Source of the DNA: Mytilinidion resinicola
Lineage: Eukaryota; Ascomycota; Dothideomycetes; Mytilinidiales; Mytilinidiaceae
Assembly: GCF_010093595.1 (NCBI RefSeq)
Contig: NW_022985442.1
Coordinates: 448,046 to 512,045, forward strand
Direction: 5' to 3'
DNA length: 64,000 bases
This document shows positions 1 to 8,705 of this stretch, in pieces (the first letter of the stretch is position 1; the number at the start of each line of letters is the position of its first letter). The position numbers were made by a program, and so were the translations under genes. The notes beneath the pieces are model-generated. The model saw only the letters and a program-made list of their open reading frames with translations. It made no database searches and was not told the origin of the DNA.

Positions 1-665
1 CCACCTATCAGTTTGACCCTGTACCTTCTTTCTTCTGCTCTCCCTCCTCTTTCTTCTCTTCTTCCTTTTTCTTCTCTTTCTTCTCTTCTCCTCTCTCTTC
101 CTCCTGTCCTCTCTGTTAGCCCTCCTTTTTGCCTGAGCCCTACTGCCAGACGATAGCACGGTTGACGTATTCATTACATTGCTACTTATGCCCACACTAG
201 CCTCCTCAATGACTCCGCTGTACTCCCCTGAAGAGTGGGCACCGCTGTTTCTGCTCCCGGCATCAGCCATTGTGCCAGAATCCTGTGAATAGGATTGATT
301 AACCAAGTTGCATAACAACACAGTCGTTGGCCTGCTCGTACCTTTTTGCTGAGGGACACTAATAGGAAGGTGGTATGTATAGAAAGCTTTTTCAGCAAGT
401 GACTAGTGTAGAAAGACAAAGGTACGAATAGTTGCAGCCTGGTGTATTTAGCCCACCTCGTAAAATGACACACAAGACGATCACGATCTTCATCACCTGC
501 ATGCTTGTGTGCCTTTCTACAATTATCTACATAGAAGGGGGCGGAGGCGCCGCCGTTCGCCATGTAACCGGAGCTGAGCCTAGCCCCGTGACCCTGCTAT
601 TAGCTGACGGCCACCGCTCACCCCACCACAATACTAGTAATAACGGACAACTAAGGCCTTTATAG
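1..665. other. no supported gene; pyrimidine-rich tract
   Basis: The first 130 bases are almost pure C/T on the plus strand (repeated TTCTTCT/CCTCT), a low-complexity tract. The rest has short open frames on both strands, the longest about 125 codons on the minus strand ending at 186, with no recognisable domain. I see no gene here. The stretch ends at the left terminus of the inverted-repeat element that starts at 666. Confidence 0.5.
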
Positions 666-1276
666 TAGGGGAGGGCTAATCGTACACCCCGTAACGAATA
701 ATCGTACACCCCCTAACGACTAATCGTACACCCCCTACTCCCCTGTCACTTCACCGCCTTCTGATTGGCTTAGAGGGTTGCGCCAGAGCTTCCGATTGGC
801 TCGCTTCACTTGCTCACTAATTCCGAATGCTGTCTCCAAATGCGGCCACGTAGCCTCCAGCGCAGCCTATCTGATTTGTGCAACTGTGTATACGGCCGTA
901 CGTGAGCTCGTACGCGAGGCTATACAAATCAGCATAGCTATACAGCCTCTCCATTTTACAGTGCATCCTGCCGATTTGTGCAGCTGTATATACAGCTCGT
1001 ACGTAAGGCTGTACGTGAGGCTATACAAATCGGAAAGGATGCGCCGTAAAACGGAGAGGCTGTATAGCCATGTCGATTCGTATAGCCTCACGTATAGTCT
1101 CACGTACGAGCTCACATACGGCAGAGACGCACGTGCAGATAGACGTAAAGGTGAATGTTCGGAGGCCTCCTGCCGGACCTCCGAGCCAATCAGAAGCGGT
1201 AAAGTAGGGGGTGTATAATCATTCGAAAGGGGGTGTACGATTATTCGTTAAGGGGTGTACGATTAGCCCTCCCCTA
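666..1276. mobile_element. MITE-like element with about 110-bp terminal inverted repeats, TA target site
   Basis: The left end (TAGGGGAGGGCTAATCGTAC, from 666) is the inverse of the right end (ending at 1276) over roughly 110 bp, up to AGCCAATCAGAAG. TA stands at both outer edges, which fits a TA target duplication of the Tc1/mariner kind, though that superfamily is inferred only from the TA. The core (about 870-1120) is made of further inverted and direct copies of a GATTTGTRYAGCYT motif, so the whole element could fold on itself. Open frames on both strands are by-products of this symmetry, and no transposase is encoded. It is about 611 bp, in the usual MITE size range. Confidence 0.75.
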
Positions 1277-1283
1277 TTTTTTT

Positions 1284-4196
1284 GGACGAGCTTAATTACC
1301 ACCCCCTATTCTCTCCGCATCACCCCCCTTTTCTCTTCCTGCCACCCCCCCTACATCTAGCCTAGCGCCGGCCCGTATTAATATTGTTCCACCAATTATA
1401 TTCACTCACTATTTGTGCTCAATAAGGAATTTACATCAACTGCGCACTCGTAATGCATCAACACCACGTCCTCTACATCACCACCCTCACCGCTATGCCG
1501 CTCCGGCCGCCCCCCTGGGGCCGCCATGCATCCGTAGATAAGGGCATGAAGTCCGTCAACAATTGGGCAAAGAAGGAAGGATACGCGATCGTCAAATACA
1601 ATAATAAAATGGACAAGCGCACTCCACCTCAGGTGCGGAAGGTGCTTGTTTATTGCGATTGTGCGGGTATATACAAGCCGGCCAACAGGAAGAAGAACAC
1701 CCGTACAAAGAAGTCCAATTGCCTTATGAAAGGAGCTTTCACGAGAGATCTACAGCTAGGTGATTGGTTCTTTGAAGTTGAGGTTTCTGTTCACAATCAC
1801 GAGCCGTTCAATGCCAATAAGGGGACTCCAGCCGTACACCGAGATCTAGATAAGGATACAATTCAAACTATACACAATCAGCTCAATAGAGGCACGCCCG
1901 TTGGTGCTATCTTCAACAACCTACTTGCTAAGGGCAAGGATGTAACGATGCAGGACCTATATAATAAGAGATGGGAGTGGAAGAAAATAAAGCTTCAGGG
2001 GCTTACTCCAACTCAGGCTATACTCAAGGTGCTTAAGGAACACGGCGGCGACGACCCGGACGCTTATTACCACTATAAATACGAGCTAGATAAAGCAAAC
2101 TGTGTTAAGTATCTATACTTTATGCATCCTAAGAGTGTTTAGATGTTCCAGAGGAATCCTAATATTATTCTTCTCAACTGCACCTATAAGATAAATAAGT
2201 TCAAGATGCCGCTTCTCTATATTAACAGTGTTACCAACCAGGGCAGGAACTATAAGCTAGGCTATTGTTTCCTTCCAGGAGAAGAAGAGGGGGACTACAT
2301 CTTTGCAGTACGTAAGCTTTATCTTATATGCCAGCGCCTAGGAGTTTCGCCAGGCGTTTTTATCACAGATAAAGAGCTAGCACTTAAAAATGCGCTGGCT
2401 GAGTTCTTTCCTACTGTTCCTTAACTCCTGTGCAAATAGCACGTGCAGAAGAACATCGCCAGCAAGGCTATAGCTATCTGGAAGGACGATAAGTAAGCAG
2501 CAACTAATGCTATAGATCTACAGGATGCAGCACGTGCCTTTTAAGATCTAATAATAGCTAAGATTAAGGCTATACAGAAAGATTAAAAGAAATTTATTAA
2601 CAAGCTTAACTTCTGCCTAGCAAAACCTATAGAGGATGAGTTTGTGGCCGCTTGGAATAAGATAAAATCAGATTATGCGCATAAACAACTCCTAATTAAT
2701 TACCTTACTAAAGAGTGGTGGCTATATAGAAAGGAGATTGCTACGTATTATACTGGCCTTCTGCCGCACTTCGGCAACACTACAACCTTACGGCTTGAAG
2801 GTTTAAACGGCAGTATTAAATTATATCTTTAGATCTCGACAGGTGACTTATATAATATAGTTACACTACTATCTTAATATATTCACCGCTAAGGTGTAGA
2901 GCTAAAGGACCAGCTTGGCCGACAATGTAGAGCTCCTCAGCACGAGGTAAAGCTGCCCGAATTTAGTAAGGTTATTGGAAAAGTTACTGAGCAGGGCCTC
3001 CGATTAATCGCTAAGCAGATCAAGAAGGCTAAGGATAACAATTTTAACCTAATATGCAACAGAACATTCAGAGGGACGTACGGCATGCCATGCTGTTACG
3101 AAATACACAGAAAACTGCACGCTACATCGACAGCTGAGTATAAAGTTGTGCTAGAGGATGTTCATCAACACTGGTGGTTTAATCGTCCTGTTCCAAACGA
3201 GGTGGACCTTCCTGTAGATCCTCTCCTTCTTATTAAGGCTCCAGCAATTGTACAGCGTCGTAAAGGCCGGCCAACGGGCTCTGCTGCACCTCGTCAAACA
3301 ACAGCAGGCCGTGGCCGTGGCAGTGGCCGTGGCAGTGGCCGTGGCAGTGGCAGTGGCAGTGGCAGTGGCCGTGGCCGTGGCCGTGGCCGTGCATCTGTAT
3401 CTGTCAACTCAACTCAACGTGATCAATCTCAATTCGAAATTGATGCTCAACAAGATCCAGTGAGCGTAGCGCAGCGAGCACAACGGCGTGGTGGAGGACC
3501 AGGATCACGTGGAGGAACATCACATCTCCGGCGAACTCGTAAGACTACTGCTCGTGCACAACAAGAGCAGAGTGTTGCAAGTGGACAGGAACCAACACAA
3601 TCGATGCAGATTGCGACACCAGCCAGCTAAATTACTATGGCAGGTGTCTCTACAGACACGCCGGCGGTCGAGAGGACTATTGTAGTATTCAACAATCCTG
3701 TACAGTTTATAAATACAGCACTAGACCTCTCCGCCGGATAAGTAGGCACCCTAACAGCGGCCCAGGGCTCTATTTCCTTAGTCCCTGACAGTTAAACAGC
3801 GCTTGAGGATGGCCCTCTGTGTACTCCTAAGGAAGAGGCTGTTTGTAGTAAAGGAGAATCTTTAGGTGTAAGACCTTAGTATAATAGTGTATACAGCGTT
3901 CCTTTCAATCAGCAATTAAGAGGCGGCTATCTAGGCGCTTTCCGCTTCTAGACTAGCTAGAGTAGATGGAGTGAATAGACTGTTGTTGTTGTATATATAT
4001 ACATCCTATGCGATTCGTGTATACATCCTTTCCGATTTGTATAGCCTTGCCGTTTTACGTATCTAATAAGCGAGTGAATATGATTGGTGGAACAACATTA
4101 ATACGGGCCGGCGCTAGGCTAGATGTAGGGGGGGTGGCAGGAAGAGAAAAGGGGGGTGATGCGGAGAGAATAGGGGGGTGGTAATTAAGCTCGTCC
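1284..4196 (+). mobile_element. Mutator-like transposon (MULE) with about 125-bp TIRs, RIP-damaged
   Basis: The left end from 1284 (GGACGAGCTTAATTACCACC) and the right end, read in reverse from 4196, match over about 125 bp with only a few changes. Both ends abut T runs (1277-1283 and 4197-4204), which fits a 7-8 bp poly-T target duplication in the MULE size range. Between the TIRs lies one degenerate transposase frame (1453-3630). The element sits exactly in the T run between the 666-1276 element and the 4205-4935 element, so it is probably the latest of the three insertions. It is about 2.9 kb, the normal size for a fungal MULE. Confidence 0.85.
1453..3630 (+). pseudogene. MULE transposase, single frame with nine nonsense codons
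   Basis: The frame can be read from 1453 to 3630 without a frameshift but is cut by nine stops (for example 2140, 2422, 2437, 2830). Parts are recognisable. An N-terminal FAR1/WRKY-GCM1-like DNA-binding region lies at about 1540-1830, with a CDC...NCLMKG...HNHEPFN pattern. The start of the DDE core has NCTYKINKFKMPLL, where the family has D at the first position. Further on come LLCK-stop-HVQKN (family: W before H), a GLNGS region, and the C-terminal PCCYEI and HWWF motifs. The tail is a G/R/S repeat (GRGSGRGSG). Stops at places where Q or W is expected, plus the D-to-N change, are all C-to-T or G-to-A. That is the RIP pattern. It is certainly inactive. Confidence 0.88.
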
Positions 4197-4445
4197 TTTT
4201 TTTTGGGGTAATATCTAGATCCAACCTACTTCTTGCCAAAATCTCCAGATCCATCACCTAGAATCCCGATCCAACCCTGGCAAGGGGGCAACGCCATGGC
4301 GTTATTAGACCTTACTAGGCTCTACGCCGGCTTTCTATAGCGTTAGACGGCGCCAGATGATGGCTAAGACTAGATCCCCATTAATTACTAGTGAAATAGT
4401 TGGAGAAACGCGTCCCCCTGGCATCATCCTGTGTCTTCGCACCCT

Positions 4446-4656
4446 CCCTCCAACCTGGCAGGTTGGATTAGGAGATTAATGCAATTTAGCAGGTTGGGTT
4501 AAGAAACTAGCGTAAATTTAGGGTTGGATTGAGAAACCAGCGTAAATTGAGGGTTGGATTGAGAAACCAGCGTAAAGTAAAGGTTGGATTAAGAAACCAG
4601 TGTAAATCAAGGGTTGGATTGAGAAATAAGCGTTAATCAAGGGTTAGATTAAGAAC
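4446..4656. repeat. 30-bp minisatellite, about 7 copies
   Basis: A unit of exactly 30 bp, beginning AGGGTTGGATTGAGAAACCA, repeats about seven times with a few substitutions per copy. The last copies are the most alike, and the first copies fade into GCAGGTTGGATTAGG. It lies wholly inside the 4205-4935 inverted-repeat element, so it is part of that element's body. Confidence 0.85.
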
Positions 4657-4667
4657 TATGGGAGGCC

Positions 4668-4726
4668 GGACAGGTGCGTAGGTAAAAGCAGTGCGAACTC
4701 CACCACTTTTACCTACGCACCTGTCC
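4668..4726. repeat. perfect 21-bp inverted repeat (hairpin), 17-bp loop
   Basis: The 21 bases at 4668-4688 (GGACAGGTGCGTAGGTAAAA plus G) are perfectly repeated in inverse at 4706-4726. The intact stem contrasts with the diverged sequence around it, so it may be a smaller element or a recently corrected structure. No target duplication was recognised. Confidence 0.85.
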
Positions 4727-5230
4727 TCAACACCACAAACGCGTTGTTATTGTTTTGACGCGGCCAGGTGGCTGCTGGCTAATGCGCGGCGGGAGGGCTA
4801 AGGCCTCAGCGCTACTCAACACTAAAAAGGCCGGCGCTGAGCTAAGGCCGCCACGGCGTTACCCCCCTGTCAGGGATTCTAGGTGTTGGATCCGGAGATT
4901 CTGGCAAGAAGTGGGTTGGATCTAGATATTACCCCTATTTTTTGGGGGTTTTTATTGAGGATCCTGGTTACATAGATACTAAAGTATACTGCATCCAGAT
5001 TTCACGTTATTCTATTAAGTTTTCAAGATTGGCTGGATTTTTGGTGGGGTTTACTATGCAAACCGTGCATAAGCTGTCAGCATGCACAAGGTGTCGAAGA
5101 CTTCTATTGTATGAGGCGGCAGGGCGGATAGATAGTCGTTCACCTTCCCACGTCCACTAACCTTAAGCCTTCTCTTCAGTTAAGGCGCATACGGGAATCA
5201 AATTGATAAAGATTCAGTACCCATCTTCCA

Positions 5231-7321
5231 ATGGCATCCGCTCCAGATTGTGCGCAATGCCGAGCCTCCGGTCTCTCAGCCTTGTACGAAAGCAGCGACC
5301 CAATCCCTTTGCTAAACGTAGAGCAATCCGCGATTGTAATACAGCGTCTCCTCTTCGACGGTACTGAAGAACACGGGACTCGAGACTGCGTTTGTTGCGC
5401 GCAACTCTTAAATACAGCTTGCTCTCGGTATAGACTACAAGCTTCTCATATCAGCCAGCTAGGTGCGACTGAGCCGACGCTGTCCCTGCTCCGAAACTCA
5501 TGGTTCCAAATACGGACGAAACACTACAACAAGACCACAGAAGTCTTTCGCGGTACAGACCATAACGACCGCGACGCCAGTCCGTTGCGGACTATCTGGG
5601 AGAAGGAGACGTTCAGCGTTTTGTCTTCTTCAAACGACGAACCAGGGGTGGGGGCCATTCATTACAGAGACCCGCGTCCAAACTTTCGAGTCATTGCCTC
5701 CTGGCTTGCTCAATGTGCCAACACCCACTCCATGTGTCGTCCCTATATCTCCGAGGGCATCCGGAGCATCAGCCTCATCGATGTTCACACTCGCAGGCTG
5801 GTACCATACCAACAAGAGTGCGACTACATGGCCTTGAGTTACGTTTGGGGCCACACCAATTCAACGACTTTCGACCGCACCGCCGTGCTTCCTCGAGATC
5901 TGCCGCTGACTATTGAACACGCCCTCAATGTCGTACATCGACTTGGCAAGCGGTACCTTTGGGTAGACTCCCTTTGCATTGATCAAACCGACATGGAAAA
6001 CAAAATGGCTCAGATCGCGATCATGGATCTCATATACCAGGGCGCGTTCGCGACCATCATCGCTCTAGACGGTACGGATGCCAACAGTGGGCTTTCAGGA
6101 ATGGGGCCAAAGGCAAGCCGAGTTCCGCAGGTCGTCGCAAAATTTGGAAGCTGTCAAGTAGCCTCGAGGTGCCCTTCTTTAGGGCAGCAACTCGAAAGTT
6201 CCCCCTGGATGAGACGCGGATGGACGTACCAAGAAATGGTTCTCTCCCAACGCCGGATCGTGTTCACGCAGCACCAAGTCTACTTTCGCTGCGATGAAAT
6301 GTACTGCAGTGAAGACGCGGATGGCGGTATGATTGAAGGGTTTAGTAGGCTGTCCCTTGACAACCCACTGTCGTCCCCACGGCTGGATGAAAAGAACCAC
6401 CGCGAGAAGATGAACTTATACACGTCTATCATAAGCTCATATGTCACTCGAACTATCTCACATGACACAGATTCATTGAACGCGGTTTCCGCACTTCTCA
6501 ACAGCATGCAGAAGACAGTCTTTCCCGCCGGCTTCATGTACGGGCTGCCGCTCGTTGACCTCCGCTACGCTCTCCTGTGGTGCCAGTCTACCAATGGCAT
6601 GTACGCTACGAAAAGTGTGCCGCAACCATTAAAGAGGCGCACTGAAGGCGGCTTTCCTAGCTGGAGTTGGGCCGCATGGGACATGACACGGCACATAAGC
6701 GTTCCTGCTCGGGCTACCGATGGGCAGCATCTCCAACCTCCCCTGAGCCTCTCGCTGCGCGGGAAGCAACTGCCCGTGGATTTAATATGCTGCGATCCCT
6801 CATACGCAACGCTGCCCGCCGCAGGGCAATCGGAGCTCGCTACATACTGCGCGAACGTGACTCGCGAGCTATGGCGGGAGCTCGAGGCCCAAGACCTTCT
6901 CGAGCGCGTCGCAGAAAACTTGGCTCCCGTGGAGACTTGCTTGCGAGTTTCAGGCGTCCTGCTCTCACTCCCTTGCTTCTCCATGGAAAACCGTGACGAT
7001 GACGGTGTGCTGCCGTATTTAGACATCGATCTTGGATTTGACGCTGATGGCTACAGAGTGCTGGTGACTGATCACTGGAACCTTGACGTCCATGTCGAAA
7101 AGATCCTTACGTTGAACCAAACAACACAGCTTAGCTTTCTTCTTGTGTCGGTGCGGCCCATGGAAGAGTGGAAGCAGATGGATCTTGAGTTGATCTTGGT
7201 GCATTGGGAAAACGGAGTAGCGATAAGAGATGGATCTGTGAACTTGAGGGTTGAGGTAATTTGGATTCGGAGCTTTTGGCGTCAGGCGGATCCTACGTTT
7301 CGGCATTTCTGGTTTGGCTAG
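5231..7321 (+). CDS. HET-domain (heterokaryon incompatibility) protein, 696 aa
   Basis: Single-exon gene, 696 aa, ATG at 5231. The HET domain (Pfam PF06985 family) is shown by its three signature blocks: ALSYVWG (residues 201-207), YLWVDSLCIDQ (242-252) and WMRRGWTYQE (326-335). A Cys-containing N-terminal part (CAQC, CVCC) precedes it. The C-terminal half has no recognised domain and no NACHT or WD40 repeats. HET proteins trigger growth arrest or cell death when unlike strains fuse, but most family members have no tested role. It sits next to the transposon nest and close to repeats, as such fast-evolving genes often do. Family assignment is secure; the biological role is inferred. Confidence 0.93.
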   Translation: MASAPDCAQCRASGLSALYESSDPIPLLNVEQSAIVIQRLLFDGTEEHGTRDCVCCAQLLNTACSRYRLQASHISQLGATEPTLSLLRNSWFQIRTKHYNKTTEVFRGTDHNDRDASPLRTIWEKETFSVLSSSNDEPGVGAIHYRDPRPNFRVIASWLAQCANTHSMCRPYISEGIRSISLIDVHTRRLVPYQQECDYMALSYVWGHTNSTTFDRTAVLPRDLPLTIEHALNVVHRLGKRYLWVDSLCIDQTDMENKMAQIAIMDLIYQGAFATIIALDGTDANSGLSGMGPKASRVPQVVAKFGSCQVASRCPSLGQQLESSPWMRRGWTYQEMVLSQRRIVFTQHQVYFRCDEMYCSEDADGGMIEGFSRLSLDNPLSSPRLDEKNHREKMNLYTSIISSYVTRTISHDTDSLNAVSALLNSMQKTVFPAGFMYGLPLVDLRYALLWCQSTNGMYATKSVPQPLKRRTEGGFPSWSWAAWDMTRHISVPARATDGQHLQPPLSLSLRGKQLPVDLICCDPSYATLPAAGQSELATYCANVTRELWRELEAQDLLERVAENLAPVETCLRVSGVLLSLPCFSMENRDDDGVLPYLDIDLGFDADGYRVLVTDHWNLDVHVEKILTLNQTTQLSFLLVSVRPMEEWKQMDLELILVHWENGVAIRDGSVNLRVEVIWIRSFWRQADPTFRHFWFG

Positions 7322-7474
7322 GACGGAGATTTAGAAAGAGGGATTAAAGGAAGGGCGGGCGAGCGAACGGAATCGATGGCCGAATGAACAGGAAGAAGAT
7401 GGTAGAACAGGGTCTGCGTAGGTGGAGGAAGAAGCTGCCTCAGGAAATCCGGTGAAATTTCGAAGTCGTGATGA
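7322..7474. other. short 3' flank of the HET gene
   Basis: About 150 bp of AG-rich sequence between the HET stop codon and the LTR-like insert. GATGA at 7470-7474 is the left target duplication of that insert. Nothing else is seen. Confidence 0.5.
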
Positions 7475-7723
7475 ACTCAGGTTGCAGCACTACAACCTAG
7501 GATCAACAACTCATATGCCAGAAAGCTACTCTCCGAACATCAGCTGTAGAGAACCCAGCTGAAATCTCAGCTGTAGAGAACCGAGCTGAAGCCTCAGCTG
7601 TGCAGGGCTCATCTGAACTTACTAGCGCGCCACCCTGGGGGTGGCCCCCTTCCTTCCCCTAGTATATATACAACTAGCTAGACGTCTATAGAAATCAGAG
7701 TTCACATCAATTTCAACCTGAGT
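7475..7723 (-). mobile_element. LTR-like short element, copy 1 (variant middle)
   Basis: It begins ACTCAGGTTG and ends CAACCTGAGT, which are inverted 10-bp ends, and is flanked by direct GATGA (7470-7474 and 7724-7728). Read in reverse, its first about 110 bp and last about 40 bp match the elements at 27025-27297 and 47151-47423. The middle is unrelated and contains CAGCTGAG-type short repeats. A TATA-like tract (GTATATATAC) lies inside. The 5-bp duplication suits an LTR retrotransposon remnant, but the ACTC...GAGT ends are not the usual TG...CA. Confidence 0.8.
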
Positions 7724-8310
7724 GATGAAGCACTAACGGGAGCCTTCGATACATTATCCAACCTGTCAAAAGACTCAAACCCTTCTAAAATTAATCTTTC
7801 TGCCTAAGCATCGATATCAGGTCATTTCAACCTCAAAACACGCATCCTGATTTACACCCTCGAAAATCCTGCATCCTTGTCGGAGCTTTCGGTGCGCCAA
7901 AAGTCTTCTTAGATCTTGACCGTCTTGCTCAAGCATCGATTTCAGCTCATTTCTACCTTCTCAAAACCGGCAGCCTGATTTACGCCCTATAGGATTTTGC
8001 TTCTAGTTTCAAAGTAGATATGAAGCACTCACGGGGTCCTTCGGTGCCTTGTCCCACGTAATCAAACCCTTCGTAGACCTCAACCGTTTTACCCAAGCCT
8101 CGATTTCAGCCCCTTTTTACCTTCTCAAAACCCGCAGCCTGGTTCACACCCTCAAAAATCCTACATCCAATGTTCAAAGCAGCGAGGAAGCACTAACGGT
8201 AGCCCTCAATGCACTATAAAACTAGTCACGACCTATCCAAATTGTCTACAGCATCAAGACCTTTTTTAGGATCTGAAAACTTGCAACCTGGTTTACGCTC
8301 TTAAGAATTT
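7724..8310. repeat. degenerate tandem repeat, about 125-170-bp units
   Basis: Two marker phrases recur: GAAGCACTMACGG at about 7727, 8021 and 8190, and AAGCMTCGATWTCAG at about 7807, 7931 and 8095. The phrase CAGCCTGRTTYACRCCCT also recurs. Copies are strongly diverged and no coding frame is seen. The spacing is irregular, so the unit is only approximate. Confidence 0.6.
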
Positions 8311-8705
8311 ATATCCTTATACACCTTACTTTTTTACTCGTCAAATGCTTGTTTACTTAGGCGTTAATATTTTGGCAATTCCTTTTATTCTACTCTATCC
8401 GCCTATTGCGCTACAAGTGAAAACGGCCAACGGCTTGCTTCTCTGTCACCGCCCATATGAAAAAATATGCTCCTCTTAGCTTTTTTCTTGAAAGGGTTGA
8501 CTTGGTGGTCTTTTTCTTCCCTTGGACATGAATTGTAGTTCGTACTGAATAAATGGTGAAAATAGGGTGCCAGCTGCATTGAGTATTGATTCCGATAAGT
8601 CCTCCCTACCGTCTACTAAAAAGCCCAGCGCACCCATTCAGCTACTTCCAAGCTCTCAAACACATTATTGCGGTTCTATGTCTCATTAGGATAAAGGTAA
8701 CGTCG
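8311..8705. other. no feature seen
   Basis: T-rich, AT-leaning intergenic sequence downstream of the 8706-10341 pseudogene. I see no gene, RNA or clear repeat. Confidence 0.4.

Larger units (their letters stand above)
4205..4935. mobile_element. MITE-like element, GGGGTAATATC termini, 8-bp target duplication
   Basis: The left end GGGGTAATATCTAGATCCAA (4205) is inverted at the right end (finishing CCCC at 4935), nearly perfectly for about 60 bp and imperfectly to about 100 bp. The right flank TATTTTTT (4936-4943) matches the sequence at 1275-1282, which was the left flank before the MULE and perhaps the 666-1276 element inserted there. This gives an 8-bp duplication. It has no coding capacity. 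The inside holds a 30-bp minisatellite and a perfect 21-bp hairpin, listed separately. Confidence 0.72.

Noticed and set aside
186..563. 125-codon minus-strand open frame
   Set aside because: No domain, no splice or promoter support, and it lies beside repeats; composition is not convincing as coding.
778..1218. Open frames on both strands inside the 666-1276 element
   Set aside because: They mirror each other because the DNA is built of inverted repeats; the peptides (YVRLYVRLY type) are by-products.
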